NCBI GenBank assembly: GCA_026988155.1
Contig: JALSLW010000080.1
Location: 27,063 to 91,062, forward strand
Source: Methylomonas sp.
GTDB taxonomy: Bacteria > Pseudomonadota > Gammaproteobacteria > Methylococcales > Methylomonadaceae
Direction of reading: 5' to 3'
DNA length: 64,000 bases
Shown: in pieces, positions 1-9,491 of the stretch
How the letters are laid out: each line of letters begins with the position of its first letter
Position numbering within the stretch: the first letter of the stretch is position 1
Translations under genes and position numbers: made by a program
Notes under the pieces: generated by a model
What the model saw: the letters and a program-made list of their open reading frames with translations, nothing else
Databases searched by the model: none
What the model was told of the DNA's origin: nothing

Positions 1-2006
1 TCAGTTGCGCCTGCAGCTTCCGCATCTTTAACAATGTCAAGCGGATTCTTGTTAAAGTGAGGCGAAGAAGGCAGCCAGCCTAAACGTTGAGAAACCACAT
101 TGTAATCAGCTAAATTGTGGCCCTTATAGGTTGCTTGTGCTGTTGATGTCATTAAAGCATCTGCTTCTATTTTTTCATAACGCCATTGATCAGTATGAAA
201 ATAGAAATAGGTTGTGCCATTCATGTGACGAGGCGGTTTTTGCCAATCCAATGCAAAAGCAATAGGTGCCCAGCCAGCTTGTGGCCGTAACTTTTCCTGT
301 CCCACATAATGACACCAGCCACCGCCACTTTGACCAATACATCCACACATATGCAGCAGGTTCATAATGGCACGGTAATGCATATCATTGTGATACCAGT
401 GATTTAAACCGGCACCCAGGATGACCATTGATTTACCCATGGTCTTCGATGCATTATCAGCAAATTCACGGCCACTGCGGATAATATCTGCCTGTTTTAC
501 ACCAGTGATTTTTTCAGCCCAGGCTGGGGTGTTCGGAATGCTGGCGTCATCGTAACCGCTAGCGATATCGCCGCCTAATCCTCGGTCTAGGCCGTATTGA
601 GCAAGCTGTAAGTCAAATACTGTAGCAACAAGAACTTCTTTGCCATTTAAAGTGACTTTTTTAACAGGCACGTTACGTTTCATAGATACGTCAACACCTG
701 TTTGATAATCTGGCAGTAAAACTTCAACTACATCATCGTTATCAAAAATTAAGCTAAGACGCGGTTTAGTATTTCTTCTGCCTTTTTTAGGCACTAAGTT
801 CCATTTGCCTTCTTCACCCCAGCGGAAACCGATTGAACCGTTAGGTGCAATAATATCGCCTGATTTTTCATCAATAACGACTGTTTTCCAGTCTGGGTTG
901 TTTTTTTCGCCTAGTGAGTCATCAAAATCGGCTGCACGAAGAAAACGACCGTTAATATACGATTTATTGTGTTTTTCCAATATGACCAGCATCGGCATAT
1001 CAGTATAAGTACGTGTATATTCTTCAAAATAGGCATCCTGGCTATCAATGAAGAATTCTTTTAAGGCAACGTGCCCCATAGCTAAAAAGATGGCTGCATC
1101 TGTACCCTGTTTAGCCGGCATCCAAAGATCGGCAAATTTTACGTATTCAGCATAATCAGGGGAAATGGCAACGACTTTTGCACCCTTATAGCGAACTTCA
1201 GCATAGAAATGTGCATCAGGTGTTCGGGTCATTGGCAAGTTGGAACCGGCAACGACTATATAGGTTGAGTTGTACCAGTCAGCAGATTCAGGTACGTCCG
1301 TCTGCTCCCCCCAAGTTTGCGGTGACGCAGGCGGCAGATCACAATACCAATCATAAAAAGATAAAACAGCGCCGCCAATTAATGATAAATAACGGCTTCC
1401 GGCCGCGTAACTGATCATCGACATGGCAGGAATAGGGGAGAAGCCGGCTATTCTGTCAGGACCATGTGCTTTAATGGTGTATATGTTAGAGGCTGCAATT
1501 ATTTCAGAAACTTCTTCCCAGTCAACCCGAACAAAACCGCCTAGGCCACGGACAGCAGTGTATTTTTTACGTTTTTCTGGATCTTCCTGAATGGCCGCCC
1601 AGGCTTCAACAGGGTCTTTGCCAGCATCACGTTCTTCTCTATATAAAGAGACAAGACGCTCACGGATAAGAGGGTGCTTTACGCGCAATGGACTATATAA
1701 ATACCAGGAGAAACTCGCGCCACGCGGACAGCCGCGCGGTTCATGATTAGGCATGTCAGGTCGCGTTCGGGGGTAGTCAGTCGCTTGCATTTCAAAAGCA
1801 ACCAAGCCATTTTTAACATGGATGTTCCACGAACAGCTGCCGGTACAGTTTACGCCATGCGTAGAACGTACAACTTTATCGAAACGCCAGCGGTTACGGT
1901 AACCGTCTTCCCATTGGCGATCTTCGTTAGTGACTATTCCGTGCTTACCCGAAAAGGTACTCTGGACTTTTTTGAAAAAATTAAGACGGTCTAAAAAATG
2001 ACTCAT
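1..2006 (-). CDS. narG: Respiratory nitrate reductase alpha subunit, NarG (C-terminal part outside window)
   Basis: Catalytic subunit of membrane-bound nitrate reductase, which reduces nitrate to nitrite at a bis-MGD molybdenum centre using quinol electrons passed through NarI and NarH. About 668 N-terminal residues are present of roughly 1,200 usual for the family; the frame is open to the window edge. The N-terminal FS0 cluster motif is clear: a His followed by two Cys in HGVNCTGSCSW, then the NHEPRGCPRGASFSWYLYS block typical of NarG. The start at 2006 is preceded by AGGAG at a good distance. narK lies 161 bp upstream on the same strand, an order typical of narK-narGHJI loci, so narH, narJ and narI are expected beyond the left edge. 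No FNR or NarL box was convincingly seen. Identification is secure; the missing half cannot be judged. Confidence 0.97.
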   Translation of the reverse strand, partial: MSHFLDRLNFFKKVQSTFSGKHGIVTNEDRQWEDGYRNRWRFDKVVRSTHGVNCTGSCSWNIHVKNGLVAFEMQATDYPRTRPDMPNHEPRGCPRGASFSWYLYSPLRVKHPLIRERLVSLYREERDAGKDPVEAWAAIQEDPEKRKKYTAVRGLGGFVRVDWEEVSEIIAASNIYTIKAHGPDRIAGFSPIPAMSMISYAAGSRYLSLIGGAVLSFYDWYCDLPPASPQTWGEQTDVPESADWYNSTYIVVAGSNLPMTRTPDAHFYAEVRYKGAKVVAISPDYAEYVKFADLWMPAKQGTDAAIFLAMGHVALKEFFIDSQDAYFEEYTRTYTDMPMLVILEKHNKSYINGRFLRAADFDDSLGEKNNPDWKTVVIDEKSGDIIAPNGSIGFRWGEEGKWNLVPKKGRRNTKPRLSLIFDNDDVVEVLLPDYQTGVDVSMKRNVPVKKVTLNGKEVLVATVFDLQLAQYGLDRGLGGDIASGYDDASIPNTPAWAEKITGVKQADIIRSGREFADNASKTMGKSMVILGAGLNHWYHNDMHYRAIMNLLHMCGCIGQSGGGWCHYVGQEKLRPQAGWAPIAFALDWQKPPRHMNGTTYFYFHTDQWRYEKIEADALMTSTAQATYKGHNLADYNVVSQRLGWLPSSPHFNKNPLDIVKDAEAAGAT

Positions 2007-2167
2007 CGATTTTTCTCCTGGATTTTAGGATTGAAACAATTCTATCTGGAGCAGATTGGTGCGGATAATGTTAACTATGCACCAATCTTGATAGAAATTG
2101 GTTAGAAATAGGTGCTACCTTCTAATTTTAGACTATAGAGCATACTTTATGCCATTATTATTGCTGT

Positions 2168-3781
2168 CTATGGATTATAAAATTCGCCATCTTTGCGTAA
2201 GTAGAACCACCAGTTGATCATAATGCATACAATATAAAAGGAAGCAAAGCCCATGAGCGCCACTTCAGGTGTGGCCGCTTTAATTTGTTCGCCGAATACT
2301 TTAGGGATATAAAAGGCACCGTATGCCGCTACTGCTGATGTCCAGCCAAGTACGGGGCCAACCTGTTCTTTAGGAAAAACCTGGGAAATAGTTCTGAAAG
2401 TAGAACCGTTGCCAATGCCTGTAGCTGCAAATAAAATTAAAAATAAAATTAAGAAAGGCACAAAAAACTCTTCTGGTGTAGCTGAGGAATAAGCGGCTTT
2501 CATGTAGTAGGCAACACCGCCGGCACTCAGTACCATGATAAAAGAGCAGATATGGGTGACCCAGGCACCGCCAAATTTATCAGCAATCATGCCTCCAATT
2601 GGGCGAATCAAGGCACCAATAAAGGCGCCTGTCCAGGCATACATCAAAGCACTGGGGCCGTTAGGGTTTGGGATGTCATGATTCATCACGCCATCAACTA
2701 GCAGATGCTGATAGCCAAAAATAACCTTAATTGCCAAAGGAAAGCAGGCAGCAAAGCCTATAAAGGAACCAAACGTCATGGTATAGATGATGCTCATTAC
2801 CCAGGTATGCTTGTTATCAAAAATCTGATATTGACGGCCTAGGCTTTCACCAATTTGACCTGGAATAATTTTTAATAATGAAACGGTAAGGGCAATAACT
2901 ATAAATAGCGCAATTTCTTTAGGTACCTGAAAGCCAGAACCGTTAACAGTTTCAGGCAGCATGAGCCAAAGACCAAAAATAGCACTGATAAAACCGATTA
3001 GAAGCATAAGGCTCATCATGCTGAAACATGTAAGTGGGCTTCTAATAGTTGGAGAAACATGTTCGGTACGGATATTGTTCATTCCAAACCAAGTGAAGAA
3101 GGCAAGGGGAACAAGGAATAGCAGCCAGATAAAGCCAGCATTTTGTATATACGTTTCAGTTCCGGCAGGGATTTTTCCAATCAGTGTGCCTGAAGTGGTT
3201 TCAAGAATCATAGGTTCGCCACCCAAAGCTCCAAATAAGCCAAAGGTCATAGAAAGCGGGATTAAAATTTGCATGGTGGTAACGCCAAAGTTACCTAAAC
3301 CGGCATTTAATCCGAGTGCTAAGCCCTGTACTTTCTTCGGAAAGAAAAAACTGATGTTAGACATGGAGGATGCAAAGTTACCGCCGCCAAATCCAGAGAG
3401 CAAAGCTAAAATCTGAAACACCCAGAAAGGAGTGTTTTTATCCTGCAATGCAATACCTGCGCCTAATGCCGGAAGTATTAACAGAATAGTAGTGAAGAAA
3501 ATAGTGTTTCGGCCTCCACATAATCGAATAAAAAAACTGCTGGGAATTCGTAAAGTTGCCCCGGTTAAACCGGCAATCGCCATCAAAGTAAATAATTGCG
3601 ATTTTTCATAAGGAAAGCCAAGGTTTAGCATCTGTACCGTAATAATGCCCCAGTATAGCCAAACCGCAAAGCCGTTCAGTAAACTGGGAATAGAAATCCA
3701 AAGATTACGGTTGGCTATTGTCTTGCCTTCAGACTCCCAAAATTCCTCGTCTTCGACATCCCATTTATGTAGATCAGACAT
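2168..3781 (-). CDS. narK: MFS nitrate/nitrite transporter, NarK family
   Basis: Inner-membrane carrier of 537 residues that would import nitrate and/or export nitrite for the adjacent nitrate reductase. The sequence is hydrophobic throughout with about 12-14 membrane segments. The nitrate-signature stretch GGGNFASSMSNISFFFPK and a second one, ALGLNAGLGNFGVT, are both present, as is a conserved Arg in GATLRIPSS in the second helix region. The start at 3781 has GAGGG just upstream. It is co-directional with narG, 161 bp away, so a common transcript is likely. Whether it is a nitrate/proton symporter or a nitrate/nitrite antiporter cannot be decided from the sequence alone. Confidence 0.95.
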   Translation of the reverse strand: MSDLHKWDVEDEEFWESEGKTIANRNLWISIPSLLNGFAVWLYWGIITVQMLNLGFPYEKSQLFTLMAIAGLTGATLRIPSSFFIRLCGGRNTIFFTTILLILPALGAGIALQDKNTPFWVFQILALLSGFGGGNFASSMSNISFFFPKKVQGLALGLNAGLGNFGVTTMQILIPLSMTFGLFGALGGEPMILETTSGTLIGKIPAGTETYIQNAGFIWLLFLVPLAFFTWFGMNNIRTEHVSPTIRSPLTCFSMMSLMLLIGFISAIFGLWLMLPETVNGSGFQVPKEIALFIVIALTVSLLKIIPGQIGESLGRQYQIFDNKHTWVMSIIYTMTFGSFIGFAACFPLAIKVIFGYQHLLVDGVMNHDIPNPNGPSALMYAWTGAFIGALIRPIGGMIADKFGGAWVTHICSFIMVLSAGGVAYYMKAAYSSATPEEFFVPFLILFLILFAATGIGNGSTFRTISQVFPKEQVGPVLGWTSAVAAYGAFYIPKVFGEQIKAATPEVALMGFASFYIVCIMINWWFYLRKDGEFYNP

Positions 3782-3981
3782 GTTTTCCCTCGCTAAAAAT
3801 ATTCAAAATAATTCTGCCACAAAGTATACGCTTATTTTTTTAAATAACATAGAGATGATAAGGGATAAGGCACGTTAAATTAGTATCATAATTGTTGTTA
3901 ATGAATTTTTTTTTAGGTTACAATTCGAATATGGTTTAAGTTTTTAACCATGTTTTTTTTAATGTAATTTAGGGTGTAAAA

Positions 3982-4149
3982 ATGGCAAAATATAAATGTA
4001 AAACTTGTGGTCATATCTATGATGAAGCAAAAGGTGATCCAAAAAGTGGCATTGCTGCAGGAACGGTTTGGGCTGACGTGCCTGATGATTGGGAATGTCC
4101 TGATTGCGGTGCAGCAAAAGTGATGTTTAAAAAAGTACCGGGCAGTTAA
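3982..4149 (+). CDS. Rubredoxin
   Basis: Small iron protein of 55 residues that shuttles single electrons in the cytoplasm. It shows the two knuckles CKTCG (residues 6-10) and CPDCG (residues 39-43) that bind one Fe, with the usual conserved Tyr and Trp positions (KYKC, DDWECP). The length matches classical rubredoxins. The start ATG is preceded by AGGGTG about 8 bases upstream. A hairpin terminator follows at once, so it is probably a single-gene transcript. Possible partners in this window are the AlkB-like oxygenase at 19 kb (AlkB enzymes take electrons from rubredoxin) and the rubrerythrin at 5.6 kb. These pairings are inference. Confidence 0.97.
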   Translation: MAKYKCKTCGHIYDEAKGDPKSGIAAGTVWADVPDDWECPDCGAAKVMFKKVPGS

Positions 4150-4158
4150 ATCTCTGCT

Positions 4159-4179
4159 AGGCCAAGGATGGCCTTTTTT
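4159..4179 (+). terminator. Rho-independent terminator after rubredoxin gene
   Basis: AGGCC at 4159-4163 pairs with GGCCT at 4170-4174 around a six-base loop, followed directly by a run of T. It lies 10 bases after the rubredoxin stop codon. Confidence 0.75.
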
Positions 4180-4259
4180 GTTTTAATTGGTACTATTTTT
4201 CCGTATTGGTAAAGACCGGTTAACTTAGGTGAAAATTACTTACTCAACATTATTTTAAA

Positions 4260-5426
4260 ATGAAATTATTTCATTTTTTAAAATACTTAACGATTGATCC
4301 TGTCAATTTAAGTATCAAATTCAAGCTGCTTTCTCTCCTTGCCTGTTTCTGTTCAATTTTTTTTATTGCCTTACTCACTAAAATAATATCTCCATGGCCA
4401 GGCTACCCTATGATTGTCGCCTCAATGGGAGCTTCGGCAATTATTCTTTTTTTTATACCCAGCAGTCCTTTGGCCCAGCCCTGGCCATTCGTTGGCGGAC
4501 AATTGATTTCAGCTATTGTTGGCGTGGCCTGCGCTTTAAATATTTCTGAAACATCTACAGCGGCTGCAACAGCAGTAGGAGGCTCTGTTTTTTTGATGCT
4601 AGCCTTTCGCTGTCTACATCCGCCGGCTGCGGCCACAAGTCTAACCCCCATTATGGCCGGAGAATCGTTAACCTTTTTAGGCTATTCTTTTGTTCTTGTT
4701 CCCGTTGCCATTAATGTTATTACTATGTTATTTCTGGCGATCATTATTAATCGCTGGGTGATGAAGAGAAACTATCCCAGTGTACTGCCAGTTAAAAAAG
4801 AAATTAATCAGCGCCATAGCATTGTACAGCCAAGTCACCGGATAGGTTTTTCAGAGCAGGATTTAAGTATGGCTTTAGAAAAAAATGATGTATTTATTGA
4901 TATGACACATGCTGAATTAAGTAAGCTGTTAACTCAGGTTGAATTGAACACTTTTCAGCGTATAAAAGGGGCAATTTTCTGCTCCGATATTATGATTAAA
5001 GATGTTATTGCTGTTGAGTTTGGGACAGAGGTCGAGGATGCATGGGAGATTATGCGCACCCATAAACTTAAAGCAATGCCTGTGATTGATAGTGCCAGGC
5101 GGGTTATAGGCATTATTACCTGGAATGATTTTTTTAAATGCATTGATTTAAATGCATATGACAGTTTTCAGGATAAATTTCGGAATTTTATTCGGCGTAC
5201 AGCGCATTTATCAGCCTCAAAACCAGAGGCTGTTGGCCTTATTATGACCACCGCAGTAATTAGCTTGCCGGATACTACCCATATTGCTGATCTCATTCCA
5301 TTGATGTCTTCTCATGGCATTCGGCAGGTCCCCATTATCAATTCAGAAAAGCGTTTGACGGGAATGGTTTATCAGGCAAATTTAATAGCAGCCCTTTATA
5401 ATGAACAATTGGCACATAAAATATAG
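4260..5426 (+). CDS. HPP-family membrane protein with two C-terminal CBS domains
   Basis: Inner-membrane protein of 388 residues. The first 170 residues carry four or five membrane helices and the family hallmark His-Pro-Pro at residues 120-122, with the flanking GASAIILFFIPSSPLAQP segment typical of HPP proteins. The rest is cytoplasmic, with two CBS repeats at about 243-300 and 322-385 that usually bind adenine nucleotides and gate an attached domain. Some HPP proteins have been linked to nitrite transport in plastids and cyanobacteria, which would fit the nearby nar genes, but the role here is inference. The start ATG follows an A/T-rich leader with no strong ribosome site. Confidence 0.85.
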   Translation: MKLFHFLKYLTIDPVNLSIKFKLLSLLACFCSIFFIALLTKIISPWPGYPMIVASMGASAIILFFIPSSPLAQPWPFVGGQLISAIVGVACALNISETSTAAATAVGGSVFLMLAFRCLHPPAAATSLTPIMAGESLTFLGYSFVLVPVAINVITMLFLAIIINRWVMKRNYPSVLPVKKEINQRHSIVQPSHRIGFSEQDLSMALEKNDVFIDMTHAELSKLLTQVELNTFQRIKGAIFCSDIMIKDVIAVEFGTEVEDAWEIMRTHKLKAMPVIDSARRVIGIITWNDFFKCIDLNAYDSFQDKFRNFIRRTAHLSASKPEAVGLIMTTAVISLPDTTHIADLIPLMSSHGIRQVPIINSEKRLTGMVYQANLIAALYNEQLAHKI

Positions 5427-5444
5427 AATCTTAGGGAGGTGATA

Positions 5445-5516
5445 ATGGATGATTATTTATTTCTAACTCCATTAATGTTACATCCTGGAAAATTTGCGAA
5501 AATCAATTTTTTTTAA
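5445..5516 (+). CDS. Possible small protein (23 residues) behind a near-consensus Shine-Dalgarno
   Basis: An open frame of 23 codons starts at ATG 5445. It follows GGGAGGTGAT at 5434-5443, which is close to the full anti-16S complement with ideal spacing (five bases after GGAGG). It is by far the strongest ribosome site in the neighbourhood, yet no long frame follows. The peptide starts MDDYLFLTPLML and ends in two Phe, so it is modestly hydrophobic. It sits 18 bases after the HPP-CBS gene and 80 bases before rubrerythrin. It may be a small protein, a leader peptide for the rubrerythrin transcript, or the start of a decayed gene. No homologue is recognised. Confidence 0.35.
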   Translation: MDDYLFLTPLMLHPGKFAKINFF

Positions 5517-5596
5517 GGTTAAGAATAACTTATATAACTATTTTTAAAAGGTATTTCCATTGTTTAATAGCTGATTTATTATTAGGAGTTAACAAA

Positions 5597-6175
5597 ATGT
5601 CTAAAAGTATTGTTGGATCGCAAACAGAAAAGAACCTATTGATAGCGTTTGCTGGAGAATCACAGGCAAGAAATAGATATACTTATTTTGCAGGTGCGGC
5701 CAAAAAGGAAGGTCTGGTTCAGATTGCTGATATATTTGAAGAAACGGCAAATCAGGAGAAGGAACATGCTAAACGTCTTTTTAAATTTCTTGAAGGTGGC
5801 AACGTTCAGATTACCGAAACTTTTCCTGCAGGAAAAATCAATTCGACTCTTGAAAATTTACGGGAAGCCGCGGGTGGAGAAGATCATGAATGGATGGTGA
5901 TGTATCCCGCTTTTGCTAAAGTAGCCAGAGAGGAAGGTTTTGATCATATAGCTGAAGCATTTGAAGCTATATCGGTTGCCGAAAAGCAACATGGAAAACG
6001 ATACAAAGACCTTGCTGATAACCTGGAAGCCGGTAGAGTCTTTAAAAGAAATGGCAAGGTAGTTTGGCGGTGCAGAAATTGCGGTTATCTGCATGAGGCG
6101 GAAGAAGCACCAGAAGTTTGCCCTGCCTGTTTGCATCCACAGGCACATTTTGAGCTCCTTGGTGAAAACTGGTAA
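5597..6175 (+). CDS. Rubrerythrin
   Basis: Cytoplasmic non-heme iron peroxidase of 192 residues that reduces hydrogen peroxide. The N-terminal ferritin-like four-helix domain has the diiron ligands in the FAGESQARNRY and EETANQEKEHAK stretches and again in AKVAREEGFDHIAEAFE and SVAEKQHGKRY. The C-terminal rubredoxin-like domain has CRNCG (about residues 159-163) and CPACL (about 176-180). Length and domain order are canonical. The start has TAGGAG about 10 bases upstream. It lies 63 bp before the hemerythrin gene on the same strand, and both probably belong to one oxygen/peroxide response transcript. Confidence 0.96.
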   Translation: MSKSIVGSQTEKNLLIAFAGESQARNRYTYFAGAAKKEGLVQIADIFEETANQEKEHAKRLFKFLEGGNVQITETFPAGKINSTLENLREAAGGEDHEWMVMYPAFAKVAREEGFDHIAEAFEAISVAEKQHGKRYKDLADNLEAGRVFKRNGKVVWRCRNCGYLHEAEEAPEVCPACLHPQAHFELLGENW

Positions 6176-6238
6176 TGTTTGGAAAAAGACTTGAAAGTTT
6201 ATAATATAAAAAATTTTTCTGAGAAGGAATAAGGAATC

Positions 6239-6661
6239 ATGAAAGGTAGTAATGTTTTAGAGTATGAGGATATTCCTCAGGTAGCAATGGATGCAATGAA
6301 TGATGTACATCGGGAAGAACTTGAGATTGTGAATGCCATTCATTCTGCGATCATAGCTGAAAATGAAGTTGAAATCTCTCAATTATGTCAGCAGTGGCTT
6401 GAACACACGAAAGCTCATTTTGACAAAGAGAATTCAATGATGGAAAAATATGGTTTTCCAGCCTACCATTGTCATCATGGTGAGCATGTTGAAGCCCTGC
6501 AAGGGTTGGAATCAATTATCGAGGATTGGAATGAAGGGCATGACATTCAAAGTTTAACCGCTTATGTGAAGGATACCTGGCCGCAGTGGTATATCAGTCA
6601 TATTTCCACTATGGATATGGTGACCTCAGCATTTATAAAGCAGAGCATGCTGAATGAATAG
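6239..6661 (+). CDS. Bacteriohemerythrin
   Basis: Single-domain hemerythrin of 140 residues that reversibly binds O2 at a diiron site. The expected ligand pattern is visible: His in NDVHREEL, His and Glu in WLEHTKAHFDKENSMM, two His in YHCHHGEHVEAL, and His/Asp in YISHISTMDMV. A clear ribosome site (GAAGGAATAAGGA) precedes the start. In methanotrophs such proteins are abundant and have been proposed to deliver O2 to methane monooxygenase; here the neighbours (rubrerythrin, rubredoxin) point generally to oxygen handling. Identification is firm, the physiological role is inference. Confidence 0.95.
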   Translation: MKGSNVLEYEDIPQVAMDAMNDVHREELEIVNAIHSAIIAENEVEISQLCQQWLEHTKAHFDKENSMMEKYGFPAYHCHHGEHVEALQGLESIIEDWNEGHDIQSLTAYVKDTWPQWYISHISTMDMVTSAFIKQSMLNE

Positions 6662-6850
6662 TATAGGGCGAAGGTATCTTCATGTTAGCCGGTATTGAAT
6701 TTTGCATATTTTGTTCTGGTATGCTTAAATCTGCTCAATGCTTTGGCAATCATTGTATCTGCTAGGTATTTTATGTTGAGTTTTGTGGCATTGCCTCTCT
6801 GCAGAACCAACTAATAATCATTAATGAGGTGAGAATTTGGAGATTTTGAT

Positions 6851-7378
6851 ATGAATGGTCTTACCGCACTCTCTATGAGTATTGGTGTTTTAGCTGGGTT
6901 GGCAACGTTTTTGGCTGTAGGGCCGCTTGCCGGTGTTTTTTTTATATGGGCTTTAACCATTTCATGGGCGGCTTATTTTGCTTTGGGCGGTAATGATGAA
7001 GCGGCTAAAAATACGGCAATTTGCAGTGTGTTTGGCGTGGCTATGGCTTGGTATGCGGCAGTTCAATTAACTAATATTCCTGCTGATGCTGCGCTTGGTT
7101 TTCCTTTTATGGCCGCTATTGTAGTAACCATTTCAGTTATCGTTTCATGTTTAGCTGCAAATATTAAGGTTCTTTCGTGTATTCCTGCAACAGTGCTTGG
7201 CTATTCAGCTACTTTTGCATACATGCTGCAGACGCCTGATATTTTGAATAAGGATGTCTTGCTGGGTATGGCTTGGAATAATCCTTTACTTGTCATTTCT
7301 TTCTCCCTTGTTCTTGGTGTCGGTTTTGGTATTGCTTCTGGAAAATTAGCGGCGAAATGGACAACAATAGAAGGTTAG
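6851..7378 (+). CDS. DUF1097 family membrane protein
   Basis: Inner-membrane protein of 175 residues with five or six hydrophobic helices covering nearly the whole chain and small-residue-rich turns (GPLAGVFFIWALTISWAAYF). It resembles the DUF1097 family (E. coli YcdZ type), whose function is unknown. The start at 6851 has GGAG at 6839-6842, a good ribosome site. It stands 189 bp after hemerythrin and converges on ispG, with a hairpin between the two stops. No catalytic motif is visible. Confidence 0.7.
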   Translation: MNGLTALSMSIGVLAGLATFLAVGPLAGVFFIWALTISWAAYFALGGNDEAAKNTAICSVFGVAMAWYAAVQLTNIPADAALGFPFMAAIVVTISVIVSCLAANIKVLSCIPATVLGYSATFAYMLQTPDILNKDVLLGMAWNNPLLVISFSLVLGVGFGIASGKLAAKWTTIEG

Positions 7379-7398
7379 TCTGCTGAACTAATAAAATT

Positions 7399-7430
7399 GT
7401 AGGGGCAAACTCAAGAACCTCAGCCCCTAC
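7399..7430 (-). terminator. Hairpin between convergent DUF1097 gene and ispG
   Basis: GTAGGGGC at 7399-7406 and GCCCCTAC at 7423-7430 form an eight-pair perfect stem with a 16-base loop. On the minus strand the stem is followed by AATTTTATT, so it could end ispG transcription, and it may also work less well for the opposite gene. Confidence 0.5.
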
Positions 7431-7449
7431 ATAATAGTGTTAAATCTTC

Positions 7450-8670
7450 TTAATGCGTTCCGTAATGAGACTCGATATAACGCTCTACCAGTTCCTGAAA
7501 TTCTTCAGCTATTTTATCGCCTTTCAATGTTACTGTTTTTTCGCCATCTTCATAAACTGGAGCTACAGGTGTTTCACCGGTGCCAGGAAGGCTGATGCCT
7601 ATATTTGCATTTTTGCTTTCACCGGGGCCGTTGACAACACAGCCCATTACTGCAACTTCCATTTCTTCAACACCTTTATATTTTCCTTTCCAGACAGGCA
7701 TTTGGTGGCGTAAGAAAGACTGGATATCTTGAGCTAATTTTTGAAAATAATCGCTAGTTGTTCTGCCACAGCCTGGGCAGGCAATAACCATAGGTGTAAA
7801 TGACCGGAACCCCATAGTCTGCAGCAGCTCTTGAGCAACGATGACTTCATTGGTTCTATCGCCACCTGGCTCAGGTGTTAATGAGATTCGAATGGTATCT
7901 CCAATACCCTGCTGCATAAGCACGGATAAGGCGGCAGATGATGAAACGATACCTTTTGATCCCATACCGGCTTCAGTTAACCCTAGGTGCAAAGCGTATT
8001 CACAGCGTGCCGCCAAATCCTGATAGATATTGATTAGCTCCTGAACATTACTGATTTTACAGGATAAAATAATCTTGCTTCCATCCAGGCCATATTCCTG
8101 AGCTTTAGCGGCACTTTCCAGTGCTGAAACAACAATGGCTTCGCGGGTAATGGCTGGAAGCTCCTGCGGAGTGTCTTTAAGCCTATTTTCGTCCAATAAG
8201 CGCATTAAAACAGATTGATCAAGACTTCCACCGTTAACGCCAATGCGAACAGGTTTGTCATATTGACATGCAAACTCAATCATTTGCTGGAACTGCGGGT
8301 CACGATTTTTACCGCGCCCAACATTGCCTGGGTTAATTCTATATTTTGCCAGCGATTGGGCACACTCAGGGTATTTTTCTAACAGTTTATGGCCGTTAAA
8401 ATGAAAATCACCGACTATAGGTACAGAAAAGCCTTTTTGTACCAATTGATTGTGGATTTCAGGTACAGCTTTTGCCGCCTCTTCTGAGTTGACAGTAATT
8501 CTAACGAGTTCTGACCCTGCTCTGGATAATTCCATGATCTGTTTGACTGAACCTGCTATATCAGCAGTGTCGGTGTTAGTCATGGATTGAACAACAATAG
8601 GCGCGCCACCGCCGACTTTAATATTGCCAACCAAAACTTGGTTTGTATGTTTTCTGGGACTAATTGACAT
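7450..8670 (-). CDS. ispG: 4-Hydroxy-3-methylbut-2-enyl diphosphate synthase (flavodoxin), IspG
   Basis: Enzyme of the MEP isoprenoid pathway that converts ME-cPP to HMBPP using a [4Fe-4S] cluster. The 406-residue length is that of the short bacterial form (TIM barrel plus C-terminal Fe-S domain). The three cluster Cys are visible: two in [12 protein letters not shown] (about residue 298 onward) and one in [12 protein letters not shown] (about residue 344). The N-terminal VQSMTNTDT signature is also there. The minus-strand start at 8670 matches the usual MSIxxR beginning. It faces the metallophosphoesterase gene across a 92-bp divergent gap. Confidence 0.97.
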   Translation of the reverse strand: MSISPRKHTNQVLVGNIKVGGGAPIVVQSMTNTDTADIAGSVKQIMELSRAGSELVRITVNSEEAAKAVPEIHNQLVQKGFSVPIVGDFHFNGHKLLEKYPECAQSLAKYRINPGNVGRGKNRDPQFQQMIEFACQYDKPVRIGVNGGSLDQSVLMRLLDENRLKDTPQELPAITREAIVVSALESAAKAQEYGLDGSKIILSCKISNVQELINIYQDLAARCEYALHLGLTEAGMGSKGIVSSSAALSVLMQQGIGDTIRISLTPEPGGDRTNEVIVAQELLQTMGFRSFTPMVIACPGCGRTTSDYFQKLAQDIQSFLRHQMPVWKGKYKGVEEMEVAVMGCVVNGPGESKNANIGISLPGTGETPVAPVYEDGEKTVTLKGDKIAEEFQELVERYIESHYGTH

Positions 8671-8762
8671 GTTGGTTTTTTTGAAGCGCTAAGCTAATAA
8701 ATATGTAAGATGATATACTTAGAAATTATACTCCATCCTCAATAGTCATTAAGAGTTAAATT

Positions 8763-9491
8763 GTGCGGATAAATTATTTTTCTGATGTTCATTTAGAATT
8801 TGGCCCCCAGGCTTCACCGGATAACGATGCTGACATTATTGTGGCAGCAGGCGATATTGGTATTTTTAAACAGGGCATTGACTGGCTCAAACAGCTAAAT
8901 AAGCCTGTTATCTATGTTGCAGGTAATCATGAGTTTTATACTCAGGAATACAATCAGACTTTAAAGGCATTGCGTAAAGAATGTGCAGGCAGTTCTATTC
9001 ATTTTCTTGAAAATGATATTTTCATATTTAAAGGCATACGTTTTTTAGGGTGCAGTTTATGGGCGGATCTTTTTTTAGAGGGTGAAAAAACAGCGAATGC
9101 CTTGGGAAAGGTTTTAAATGACTTTAGAAAAATTAAATTTAATAATGAACCTTTTAACCAAAGGGCTTTTAGCAGGCTTCATTATTATTCCAGAGCATGG
9201 CTGGAAAAGGAATTGGCTAAACCGTATGAAGGAAAAACCATTGTGGTTACACATCATGCGCCGACAGAATGGAGCTGGGATAATTCCAGAAATAAACTGA
9301 AGAAAATGGCTTATTGTACTGACCTCAAATATCTTTTTCATGAATATGCTATAGAAGCCTGGTTTCATGGCCATATCCATAGTCCAGGTGACTACAGAAT
9401 TGCGGGAGCAAGGATATTAAGCAACCCAAGAGGGTACGTCGGCAAAAAAGTTGTTGATAGTTTTGATCAAAATAAGATTGTAGATATATAG
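8763..9491 (+). CDS. Calcineurin-like metallophosphoesterase
   Basis: Soluble 242-residue phosphoesterase with the full metal-binding set of the family: FSDVHLEF (DxH), AAGDIG (GD), AGNHEF (GNHE), VTHHAP (H) and HGHIH (GHxH). These normally hold two divalent metals and cleave phosphomono- or diesters; the substrate cannot be inferred. The start is GTG at 8763, 12 codons before the first ATG-like alternative; it is needed to keep the first beta strand and the FSDVH motif intact. AAGAG lies upstream. It is divergent from ispG and followed by 382 bp without a gene. Confidence 0.85.
   Translation: MRINYFSDVHLEFGPQASPDNDADIIVAAGDIGIFKQGIDWLKQLNKPVIYVAGNHEFYTQEYNQTLKALRKECAGSSIHFLENDIFIFKGIRFLGCSLWADLFLEGEKTANALGKVLNDFRKIKFNNEPFNQRAFSRLHYYSRAWLEKELAKPYEGKTIVVTHHAPTEWSWDNSRNKLKKMAYCTDLKYLFHEYAIEAWFHGHIHSPGDYRIAGARILSNPRGYVGKKVVDSFDQNKIVDI

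Noticed and set aside
1743..1994. Plus-strand frame of 83 codons inside narG
   Set aside because: Antisense shadow of the well-conserved narG coding sequence.
3782..3981. Possible FNR or NarL sites upstream of narK
   Set aside because: No TTGAT-N4-ATCAA-like dyad or clear heptamer pair could be found by eye.
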